A DNA stretch of 6,933 bases, taken from assembly GCA_030618475.1 (NCBI GenBank), contig JAUXDG010000149.1:1-6933 (forward strand), given 5' to 3'. A model generated the notes under the pieces. The model worked only from the letters and a program-made list of their open reading frames with translations, ran no database searches and was not told the DNA's origin. A program made the translations under genes and the position numbers. Origin of the DNA: Gammaproteobacteria bacterium (lineage in GTDB: Bacteria > Pseudomonadota > Gammaproteobacteria > DSM-19610). Of the stretch, positions 1 through 6,196 are shown piece by piece. Position 1 is the stretch's first letter; the number at the start of each line of letters is the position of its first letter.

Positions 1-164
1 ACATAGGTACATTGCGTTATTCGATTTCCTTGACTAGACTAAACCGTGGGTAGGTCCTGAACCAAGGGATAGAGGAGCAAGAAAAACAACAAGCAGGAAG
101 CACAGTTCACATCCACAACTCAAGACTTGATAAAAAGCCATGGCAGAGACCGGGGGGTCGGTGA

Positions 165-848
165 ATGGAAGAGTCAATAGTTAAGAATAAAGAAATTCGT
201 GTACTGATCGTTGATGATCATCCGGTAATTCGATTCGGGCTGCGGGGTTTGTTGAATGAGGATCCCGCAATAACGGTTGTCGGCGATGTAGCTTGTACTG
301 AAGAAGTTCACACCATACTGACTGAAACCAGACCTGATGTAGTATTGCTGGATCCGGGGCCTGGTGACATGCAGTGCGTGGCATCACTGCGGTGCGTATG
401 TCAGGAGACCATGAACTGCCGCATTATCCTTTATACTGCGCATGACGATAAAGAGCACATCATGCAGGCAACCGTACAGGGGGTAAACGGCTACCTGCTG
501 AAAGATTGTTCTACCGATGAGCTGTTGCGCGCAATTCACGCTGTCTACGAGGGGGGCACTGTGCTCAGCCCTGCTATTGCTGCCAAGCTGGTGCAGATTT
601 TCAACCAGGATACTCAGGAGGAAGCAACTGCAGCGCGGCTACTCAGTAGCCGGGAGCTGGAAGTGCTGAATTGTCTGGCCGAGGGCAGAAGCAACCGCAG
701 TATCGCGGAAAAACTGTTCATCTGTGAGGCGACGGTAAAGTTTCACGTGCATGCCATTCTGGGCAAACTCAAAGTCAATAATCGAACAGAAGCGGTATTG
801 GCTGCTGTACAACATGGTTTCGTAAACCTGTCCCAAACCTGTCACTAA
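165..848 (+). CDS. NarL/FixJ-family response regulator (receiver + LuxR-type HTH)
   Basis: A 227-residue cytoplasmic transcription regulator. The receiver domain covers about residues 11-130. It shows the acidic pair D17-D18 in VLIVDDHPVIRFGLRGLL, a phospho-acceptor D63 in VVLLD, the switch T91 and the conserved K113 in GYLLKD. The C-terminal LuxR-type helix-turn-helix (about 160-218) has the family signature, from LSSRELEVLNCLAEGRSN to the recognition helix around ATVKFHVHAIL. Length is normal for the family. Odd point: after D63 the usual DLxMPxxDG loop reads DPGPGDMQ, one residue shorter and without the DG. The ATG at 165 has a G-rich stretch (152-156) eight bases upstream as a possible ribosome site. 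The likely partner is the PAS kinase at 1445-3748 (same strand, nearest kinase), but about 600 bases of repeat and remnant DNA separate them, so pairing is inferred. Target genes are unknown. Confidence 0.93.
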   Translation: MEESIVKNKEIRVLIVDDHPVIRFGLRGLLNEDPAITVVGDVACTEEVHTILTETRPDVVLLDPGPGDMQCVASLRCVCQETMNCRIILYTAHDDKEHIMQATVQGVNGYLLKDCSTDELLRAIHAVYEGGTVLSPAIAAKLVQIFNQDTQEEATAARLLSSRELEVLNCLAEGRSNRSIAEKLFICEATVKFHVHAILGKLKVNNRTEAVLAAVQHGFVNLSQTCH

Positions 849-884
849 GGTAGCGACACGTAATCGAGGTTGCGAATTTGTCCA

Positions 885-1024
885 GCTACCAAGGAGTACA
901 GAACTTGGTCGACATAAGTTTTCTGGACACGCTGTAAATACATCCCTGTACGCTCGACGGCCGCGTCCATGCGGCCGACGGTCCCTCAAGCTTATGTCGA
1001 CCAAGTTCTGTACTCCTTGGTAGC
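885..1024. repeat. Long perfect inverted-repeat element, 34-base arms around a 72-base centre
   Basis: Bases 885-918 are the exact reverse complement of 991-1024. Inside the arms a G.T pair and two A/T pairs, then a 3-base bulge on each side, lead to a further GGAC/GTCC pairing (925-928 with 981-984). Within that, two hairpins can form: 939-942 with 947-950 (TACA-TCCC-TGTA), and 958-964 with 971-977 (CGGCCGC-GTCCAT-GCGGCCG). The whole folds as a long stem capped by a three-way junction. Read inward, both arms encode the same short tail ATKEYRTWST followed by TAA. I see no clear target-site duplication and no transposase, and no T-run follows, so it is not a standard Rho-independent terminator. 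It lies 36 bases after the response regulator stop. It may be a dispersed intergenic palindrome or a non-autonomous mobile element. I have a vague memory of similar centres in marine gammaproteobacteria but cannot confirm it here. Confidence 0.9.
925..984. repeat. Centre of the inverted-repeat element: two related hairpin units
   Basis: The centre carries two imperfect direct copies of one motif. 943-960 reads TCCCTGTACGCTCGACGG and 966-981 reads TCCATGCGGCCGACGG. In each copy the TCC sits in the loop of a hairpin (939-950 and 958-977), followed by a GACGG block. GGAC at 925-928 can pair with GTCC at 981-984 to close the module. This repeated, nested design suggests that the centre is a structured unit in its own right, not random spacer between the arms. 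Function unknown. Confidence 0.65.
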
Positions 1025-1034
1025 CCGCATCACT

Positions 1035-1130
1035 TTATAACCCGTTTTGGCACGACTGGACGTGTGCGAAAAGAAAGGGGTTGTCCTCGAGGGCATCCCA
1101 GACACTGGCAAATCGATCGTTATCGGTCAT
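1035..1130 (-). pseudogene. Truncated XRE-family antitoxin (HigA-like), N-terminal remnant
   Basis: A 31-codon reading frame on the - strand from ATG (1130-1128) to TAA (1037-1035). Its first 18 residues, MTDNDRFASVWDALEDNP, match from memory the typical start of XRE antitoxins encoded after HigB/RelE-type toxins, whose family N-terminus runs like (R)F-x-S/N-VWDA-I/L-ED-T/S-P. After NP the frame continues as FLFAHVQSCQNGL and stops, which is unlike the family. The helix-turn-helix, which should follow and bring the protein to roughly 90-100 residues, is missing. The break is near 1079, about 55 bases from the inverted-repeat element. An AGG ribosome-site-like triplet lies 8 bases before the ATG. 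The start overlaps the stop of the upstream frame as TGATG. The identification rests on a short match, so it is moderate. Confidence 0.55.
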
Positions 1131-1204
1131 CACTCATACCTCACAAGAAGCGACTTCAAGGTCTGACTCGCTGCATCTATAATGGCGTTTCGGGGTGCTC
1201 TCAT
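1130..1204 (-). pseudogene. C-terminal remnant of a HigB/RelE-type toxin, coupled to the antitoxin start
   Basis: On the - strand a frame ends NAIIDAASQTLKSLLVRYE and stops at TGA (1132-1130), whose last base is the A of the antitoxin ATG. From memory this resembles the last helix of phage-derived RelE/HigB toxins, which end in a pattern like (K/R)xDI(D/E)LAxQRLKxL. Further upstream the frame stays open, but no longer resembles the family (no VLHxFxKKTxKTP segment is seen), so only about the last 20 codons seem to survive. Taken alone the match is weak. Its strength is its position: toxin before antitoxin with a TGATG overlap is the usual layout of this class. The left limit given is the nearest in-frame ATG and is arbitrary. 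Confidence 0.42.
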
Positions 1205-1444
1205 CGAGCATGTCGGCTCGCGTAAGCGCTCAGCGGGCAGGAGTCTGATAAGCCTCGAGGGAGGAAGCCGCGCGATGAAGCAACACAGTCACGATGGGCG
1301 ATAGCGCTGTGTGGTTACCGTGTGAGCGGTTGAGCCGTGCGCCGAAACCGGCTCTTTGAGGCCGTTCGTCGCTAAGGTATGTTTGCCAGTTACGCTATAT
1401 CCGTTTACGTTATACCAATAGATCACTGAATTTTGGGAGCTATG
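1205..1444. other. Non-coding stretch before the kinase gene, no gene supported
   Basis: I find no credible gene here on either strand. There is a small hairpin, GAGCCG (1332-1337) with CGGCTC (1349-1354), and a 9-codon frame at 1274-1303 (MKQHSHDGR) preceded by a GGAGG-like run, too short to call. AT-rich sequence at 1389-1420 just before the kinase may hold its promoter (TTGCCA at 1383-1388 is -35-like), but no -10 box stands at a good distance. The only clear ribosome site is GGGAG at 1435-1439. Confidence 0.5.
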
Positions 1445-3748
1445 ATGGTCGGAAAACCAGGCCACGAGGAACCGGAGCAGCACGTCCAGGCGCTGGAAAC
1501 TGCTAAAGCGACACATTTGACCCTGGATAAGGCACTGGAGAAACTTTTCAACCTGTCGCTGGATATGCTTTGCGTGGCTGATTTTGATGGGTATTTTCGG
1601 ATTTTCAATGCAGCTTTCGAAAACACCCTGGGGCACTCCAGGCAGGTGCTGCTGAAGACACCATTAATCGAGTTCGTTCATCCTGATGACAAAGCGGCAA
1701 CTCTGGCAGCGATGCAGCAGCTGGCGAGCGGTGAGTCTGTAACCTTTTTCGAGAACCGCTATCGCTGTAAGGATGGTTCATACAAGTGGCTCGCCTGGAA
1801 TTCTGTACCGGTGACCGAAGAGGGTTTCGTGTATGCCGTCGCACGCGATATTACCGGGCAGAAAGCCATCCAGGATGAGCTGGCAGCCCAACGTGACCTG
1901 TTTGACAACGTCTTGTCCAATGTCCCCGCTTCAATATTCTGGAAGGACAGAAACTCAGTCTACCTTGGCGTAAACGACAGGTTTGTCCGTGACGCAGGCC
2001 TTCAGAGTCCGCAGGAACTCATCGGTAAAACAGACTATGACCTGGCCTGGACAAAGGAAGAGGCGGATTTTTACCGGCAATGTGACCGCAATGTGATGGA
2101 CAGCGGTGAAGCGATGCTGAATATCGAGGAATCACAACAACAGGCCGATGGCAAGAAAATCGAAATTCTCACCAGCAAGGTGCCGCTTCTGGATGCATCG
2201 GGGCAGGTGAGCGGGATGCTCGGTATTTATATGGATATTACCAAGCGTAAGCAGGCGGAAACCACCTTGAGGAAAAGCGAAGCCCGTCTGCAAACCCTGT
2301 TTGACTCGGCAGCCGAATTTATTTTCGTCATCGATCCTGCGGGCAGGATTATTAAGGCCAACCGTTATGTCTGCCAACAATCAGGCTATCAGGCAGAGGA
2401 GCTCATCGGAAGAAATATCAAGGAATTCTTTGCTGAGAAGTCACAGCATATTTGTGACTGGAATTTTCCCGGACTCCGGGAACGCGGTTACAGCCGGTCG
2501 GACATGGAGTTCGTCTGCAAGGATGGGCTCGTTATCCAGATGGAATGTTCGGCGACCGGCGTAGCCGATGAAAATGGTGATTTCACCACGTTTTTAATCA
2601 TTCAGCGGGACGTGACCGAGCGCAAACGTGCCGCCACCGCCCTGGCCAACAGCGAGCAACGATTTCGCACGATATTCAATTCTACCCACCAGTTCATCGG
2701 CGTCCTGGATCCCGACGGGATTTTACTCGACGTCAATCAAACAGCGCTGGATTTTGGCGGGCTCAGGCAAACGGATGTTGTCGGACGCCCATTCTGGGAC
2801 GCCTATTGGTGGCGTTACTCGACTGAAGTCCAGAATCGACTCAAAGCCGCGATCAGGGATGCCTCGCAAGGAAAGCCGGTACGTTACGAAGAGGATGTGC
2901 TCGCCAGAGGTAACACCATCAGGACAATTGACTTTACGCTCAAACCAGTCGTTAACCAGCAAGGCGAGACGGTACTCATCATTCCGGAAGGAAGGGATAT
3001 CACCGATAGAAAGTGGGCGGAGGAAGAGTTACAGCGTCATCACCAGGAACTGGCACACGTCATTCGCCTCAGCACGATGGGAGAAATGGCCTCAGGTATG
3101 GCGCATGAATTAAATCAGCCATTAGCTGCAATAGTCAGTTATTGTGGAACAGCAGTATCGCTGCTGGAATCACTTCCAGCGCCACCACCACAACTTCGTG
3201 ACATACTGGAACGCGTCTCGGAGCAGGCACAGCGTGCCGGCAGTATCATCCGGCATCTTCGTGAATTTGTCAGTAAGGAAAGCAGCTATAAGCAGCCCCT
3301 GGAGCTTGATGAAGTCGTCAAGGCTCTCAACATTCTTCTCGGTTCGGAGTTGAAAAGTTCGAAAGTGAGTTTAGAGCATTATCTTGATGGCGGGGGTCGC
3401 AAGGTCATGGTTAATAAGGTTCAGATCGAGCAGGTATTGGTCAACCTGGTAAGGAACAGTATTGAGGCAATACAGGGTATTCAAAAAAATGCCGGCAAGG
3501 TGATCCTGAAAACACACGTGTTGAAAGATGGATCTATCGAAGTAACCGTGACCGATAACGGACCGGGTATAAATGCCGGTATGATTGGCAAAATGTTTGA
3601 TCCGTTTCAGACCAGCAAGGCATCGGGGATGGGGATGGGCTTATCCATCAGCCGCTCGATTATCGAGGCTCATGGAGGGAGAATATGGGCAGACGAGCAA
3701 CGCCACAAGGGTGCGTTATTCGGTTTCAGTCTTTCTGTGTGTGAATGA
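1445..3748 (+). CDS. Soluble multi-PAS sensor histidine kinase, FixL-like
   Basis: A 767-residue kinase with no membrane segment or signal peptide, so it senses inside the cell. Four PAS domains can be seen at about residues 32-141, 151-270, 280-395 and 403-525. All but the first end in a D[IV]T-[ED/K]-RK-type linker (DITKRK, DVTERK, DITDRK; the first has DITGQK). The HisKA domain carries H554 in GMAHELNQPLAAI, typical of the FixL/DctB type. The ATPase domain shows N671 in NLVRNSIEAI, the G1 box D704-NGPGI, an F box around FDPFQTSK and the G2 box GMGMGL at 728-733, so it should be active. Its ligand is unknown, and I see no proof of a haem. Start choice: ATG 1445 lies 5 bases after GGGAG (1435-1439); ATG 1442 is also possible; TTG 1433 would precede that site and is unlikely. 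The presumed partner is the regulator at 165-848. Confidence 0.93.
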   Translation: MVGKPGHEEPEQHVQALETAKATHLTLDKALEKLFNLSLDMLCVADFDGYFRIFNAAFENTLGHSRQVLLKTPLIEFVHPDDKAATLAAMQQLASGESVTFFENRYRCKDGSYKWLAWNSVPVTEEGFVYAVARDITGQKAIQDELAAQRDLFDNVLSNVPASIFWKDRNSVYLGVNDRFVRDAGLQSPQELIGKTDYDLAWTKEEADFYRQCDRNVMDSGEAMLNIEESQQQADGKKIEILTSKVPLLDASGQVSGMLGIYMDITKRKQAETTLRKSEARLQTLFDSAAEFIFVIDPAGRIIKANRYVCQQSGYQAEELIGRNIKEFFAEKSQHICDWNFPGLRERGYSRSDMEFVCKDGLVIQMECSATGVADENGDFTTFLIIQRDVTERKRAATALANSEQRFRTIFNSTHQFIGVLDPDGILLDVNQTALDFGGLRQTDVVGRPFWDAYWWRYSTEVQNRLKAAIRDASQGKPVRYEEDVLARGNTIRTIDFTLKPVVNQQGETVLIIPEGRDITDRKWAEEELQRHHQELAHVIRLSTMGEMASGMAHELNQPLAAIVSYCGTAVSLLESLPAPPPQLRDILERVSEQAQRAGSIIRHLREFVSKESSYKQPLELDEVVKALNILLGSELKSSKVSLEHYLDGGGRKVMVNKVQIEQVLVNLVRNSIEAIQGIQKNAGKVILKTHVLKDGSIEVTVTDNGPGINAGMIGKMFDPFQTSKASGMGMGLSISRSIIEAHGGRIWADEQRHKGALFGFSLSVCE

Positions 3749-3896
3749 GGTGCAGGCGCCGGCGCGCACGGCCTGATGGATCACCTCACGGTTGTCCTCC
3801 TCTATGCGAGCCCTTAGTACGCTTTCAGGTGTATCGTTACGCAAATCGATACTGGCTGGATCGGTCAGCGCAATCTGGTAAATACGTAGATCACTG

Positions 3897-4442
3897 ATGA
3901 TGTGGCGCAATACACACGACGGCTACGGCCTGGTCAGCATCATCCTGCACTGGCTGGTTGCCCTCGCGGTAACGGGACTGTTTGTGCTCGGCCTGTGGAT
4001 GGTTGAGCTGGGCTATTATCACCGCTGGTACCAGCGTGCGCCGGACATCCACAAGAGCGTCGGCGTGTTGCTGTTTGGCGTTATGCTGGCACGCTTCGCC
4101 TGGCGTTTCAGTAATCCACGTCCTGAAGCGCTGGGTTCTGCCATGCAAAGGAAGGTCGCTGCCTGGGTGCATCGAATGCTGTATGCATTGATGACTATGC
4201 TGATGTTGAGTGGCTATCTGATTTCGACCGCCGACGGTCGTGGCATCCCGGTGTTCGGCCTGTTCAGCCTGCCCGCCAGCATCAGCGGCCTGCAAAACCA
4301 GGCAGACATCGCCGGCAAACTACACGAGTGGCTCGCATTTGCTCTGATAGCGCTGACCACCCTGCACGCACTGGCGGCACTGAAACACCAGCTGGTGGAC
4401 CGTGATCAGACACTGAAACGCATGTTGAATCTCAAACGTTGA
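3897..4442 (+). CDS. Cytochrome b561 (CybB/YceJ-like membrane cytochrome)
   Basis: A 181-residue inner-membrane di-haem protein with four predicted helices at about residues 12-35, 52-70, 88-110 and 142-165. The candidate haem ligands are in the places expected for the bacterial b561 family: H18 in SIILHW, H52 in DIHKSVG, H143 in KLHEWLAF and H157 in TLHALAAL. Length is close to that of E. coli CybB (about 176 residues). The family moves electrons between quinol and membrane or periplasmic partners. The gene is followed 79 bases later by a yceI gene, matching the known yceJ-yceI pairing, which supports a joint role. Two ATGs lie in tandem at 3897 and 3900, and neither has a good ribosome site, so the exact start is open. 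It begins 148 bases after the kinase gene, so it probably has its own promoter, which I could not identify. Confidence 0.92.
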   Translation: MMWRNTHDGYGLVSIILHWLVALAVTGLFVLGLWMVELGYYHRWYQRAPDIHKSVGVLLFGVMLARFAWRFSNPRPEALGSAMQRKVAAWVHRMLYALMTMLMLSGYLISTADGRGIPVFGLFSLPASISGLQNQADIAGKLHEWLAFALIALTTLHALAALKHQLVDRDQTLKRMLNLKR

Positions 4443-4521
4443 GGAAGCTTTGGTCTAATGAATGAACCATCGTAGGGCGCGCACGGCGCAGCCTGCCTTT
4501 AACTAATCGACAGGAGTTGTC

Positions 4522-5100
4522 ATGAAATACAAACTGTTAGGCGGCATCGCCTTGACCATCGTATTCAGCGTACCGTCGTTGTCAGCGGCCGCCGATTACG
4601 TCATCGACACCGAAAAATCACACGCCTTCATCCATTTCCGTATCAAGCATCTTGGCTACAGCTGGTTACTTGGACGTTTCAACGATTTTGACGGTACCTT
4701 CTCTTATGACGAGGCTAATCCCGCGGCGTCCAAAGTAGAGGTCACCATTAAGACCGCAAGCATCGATTCAAACCATGCCGAACGCGACAAGCATCTGCGT
4801 GGTAAAGAGTTCCTGGAAGTCGACAAGTTTCCGCAAGCGACATTCGTCAGCACCGGGTTTACGGAAAACGATGACAAGACTGCTGTTCTGACCGGTAATC
4901 TGACCCTGCACGGTGTTAGCCGCCCGGTGAGCATTGCCGTAAAACATATCGGTCATGGCCCCGATCCCTGGGGTGGAAAGCGGCGCGGCTTCGAGGGCAC
5001 AATCAGCCTTAAACTTGCCGACTACAATATTGATTTTGACCTGGGGCCCGCTGCCCGGGAGGTCGAGCTGTTCCTCTCGGTAGAGGGGATAGAGCAGTAA
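4522..5100 (+). CDS. YceI-family periplasmic lipid-binding protein
   Basis: A 192-residue secreted protein. The N-terminus is a classic Sec signal peptide (MKYKLLGGIALTIVFSVPSL, cleavage probably after SAAA near residue 24), so the mature protein is periplasmic. The mature part is a YceI lipocalin-like barrel, with DYVIDTEKSHAFIHFRIKHL, GRFNDFDGTFSYD, the HLRGKEFLEVDKFPQATF segment, and GNLTLHGVSRPV near the end. Length matches E. coli YceI (about 191). Family members bind long isoprenoid or polyprenyl chains in the barrel, including quinone-like molecules. A strong ribosome site, AGGAG at 4512-4516, lies 5 bases before the ATG. The upstream neighbour is cytochrome b561, and the next gene starts 13 bases after the stop, so all three are likely in one operon. 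The exact ligand cannot be read from the sequence. Confidence 0.95.
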   Translation: MKYKLLGGIALTIVFSVPSLSAAADYVIDTEKSHAFIHFRIKHLGYSWLLGRFNDFDGTFSYDEANPAASKVEVTIKTASIDSNHAERDKHLRGKEFLEVDKFPQATFVSTGFTENDDKTAVLTGNLTLHGVSRPVSIAVKHIGHGPDPWGGKRRGFEGTISLKLADYNIDFDLGPAAREVELFLSVEGIEQ

Positions 5101-5113
5101 ACAGGCAACGGCC

Positions 5114-6082
5114 ATGGAATCTGACGCGCTTGCCTCGCTGCCCCTGCGTATCGGTATCAGCAGTTGCCTGCTTGGCAACCAGGTGCGCTACGACGCGGGC
5201 CACAAACACAGCGCTTACATCACGCAGACACTGGGGGAGTATTTTGAATTTGTCCCTTTCTGTCCGGAAGTGGCCATCGGGCTGGGTATCCCCCGGTCGC
5301 CGATCCGGCTGGTCAGTGTTGACGGATCAATACGTGTGCGCGGGGTCGAGAACCCGCAGCAGGATGTCACTGATGCACTGATTGAAAACGCTGAGGCGGT
5401 GGCGCGTCAGCTGCACGATGTGAGCGCTTATCTTTTCAAAAAGGGTTCACCCAGTTGTGGCATGGAAGGCGTCAAGGTCTACCCTGTGCAATCGGGTCAG
5501 GCAGTGGAAAGCGTGCCCGGCATGTTCGCCGCAACCCTCATGCGGGCTTTGCCTGAGTTACCTGTTGAAGAAGAGGGCCGGCTCATGGATCCGTGCTTGC
5601 GCGAAAACTTTATCGAGCGCGTGTTTATCTATCATCGTTGGCTTTGCTACTGTGCGAGCGGTATGACGCCGGCGGCGCTGGTGGCGTTTCATACCCGCCA
5701 CAAGTTCAGCGTGCTGGCCCACGACGAGTCGGCCTACCGTGAACTCGGCCGGCTGATTGCCGGTGTCGGCAAGCGCGAACTCGGCGAGGTGGCCGCTGCG
5801 TACATACGCGTGCTGATGCGGGCGCTGGCCAGAATAGCCACGCCGAAGCAGCACGCCAACGTGCTGATGCATATCATGGGATTTTTCCAGGCGGAGTTTG
5901 ACAGCAACGACAAGGTCGAGTTGCTGGACCTTATCGATGCCTATCGCCAGCAACAGGTTCCGCTGCTAGTGCCGATGACGCTCATCCATCACCAGCTGCG
6001 CTGTCATCCTAACGACTATGTCAGTGCCCAGTACTATATCAACCCGCATCCACGCGAGCTGATGCTGCGCAATCGGATTTGA
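5114..6082 (+). CDS. DUF523-DUF1722 fusion protein (TudS-like / YbgA-like)
   Basis: A 322-residue cytoplasmic protein of two fused domains. The N-terminal DUF523 part (about 12-165) opens with RIGISSCLLGNQVRYDAGHK and contains C18, C50 in FCPEVAIGLGIPRSP, C115 in KKGSPSCGMEGVKVY and C161. The DUF523 family includes the 2-thiouracil desulfidase TudS, which holds a [4Fe-4S] cluster on three cysteines; C18, C50 and C115 are the obvious candidates here, so an Fe-S desulfidase-type role is possible but inferred. The C-terminal DUF1722 part (about 188-306) starts at ALVAFHTRHKFSVLAHD and resembles E. coli YbgA; its function is not known to me. The fusion is a common family form, not an oddity of this strain. 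The ATG at 5114 follows the yceI stop by 13 bases with only a weak AGG upstream, suggesting coupled translation. Confidence 0.92.
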   Translation: MESDALASLPLRIGISSCLLGNQVRYDAGHKHSAYITQTLGEYFEFVPFCPEVAIGLGIPRSPIRLVSVDGSIRVRGVENPQQDVTDALIENAEAVARQLHDVSAYLFKKGSPSCGMEGVKVYPVQSGQAVESVPGMFAATLMRALPELPVEEEGRLMDPCLRENFIERVFIYHRWLCYCASGMTPAALVAFHTRHKFSVLAHDESAYRELGRLIAGVGKRELGEVAAAYIRVLMRALARIATPKQHANVLMHIMGFFQAEFDSNDKVELLDLIDAYRQQQVPLLVPMTLIHHQLRCHPNDYVSAQYYINPHPRELMLRNRI

Positions 6083-6121
6083 GATTCGGGATCGAAAAGC
6101 TGAACAGAACAGTGAAAGTTT

Positions 6122-6137
6122 TGGCAGAAGTATTGTA
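6122..6137 (+). promoter_or_regulatory. Weak sigma-54-like promoter match before the lipoprotein gene
   Basis: TGGCAGAAGTATTGTA lines up with the sigma-54 consensus TGGCAC-N5-TTGCA with correct spacing between the -24 GG and the -12 region. It keeps TGGCA and TTG but has T in place of the C of the -12 GC, which normally matters. It sits 59 bases before the lipoprotein ATG. No enhancer-binding site was recognised. It is a single match in AT-rich DNA and may be chance. Confidence 0.2.
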
Positions 6138-6196
6138 TTGTTTCATGCTGACAGGGTGTTTCCGGTCTTGCGCAGAACGAATTCGAAAGAGAAACA

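Noticed and set aside
30..58. Promoter upstream of the response regulator from TTGACT at 30-35
   Set aside because: No -10-like hexamer lies at 16-18 bases downstream.
140..184. Short upstream frame ATG 140 to TAA overlapping the regulator start (14 codons)
   Set aside because: No ribosome site, too short, and no conserved feature; likely chance.
885..1024. Integron attC recombination site or a retron non-coding RNA
   Set aside because: No clear RYYYAAC/GTTRRRY ends and the arms are perfect, while attC sites are imperfect with extrahelical bases. No integrase or reverse transcriptase gene is in the window.
885..1024. Rho-independent terminator of the response regulator gene
   Set aside because: The loop of 72 bases is far too large and no T-run follows either arm, though the stem could still hinder transcription.
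1155..1183. Promoter with a perfect TATAAT (1178-1183) and TTCAAG 17 bases upstream
   Set aside because: The -35 matches only 3 of 6, the box falls within the opposite-strand toxin remnant, and it would leave a leader of about 250 bases before the kinase. Possible, but not supported.
1274..1303. Nine-codon leader peptide MKQHSHDGR with a GGAGG-like run upstream
   Set aside because: Too short to support and no regulatory runs of codons or attenuator hairpin with a T-run follow it.
2628..3113. Long + strand frame (161 codons) inside the kinase gene
   Set aside because: It lies wholly within clear PAS/HisKA coding sequence in another frame and shows no domain.
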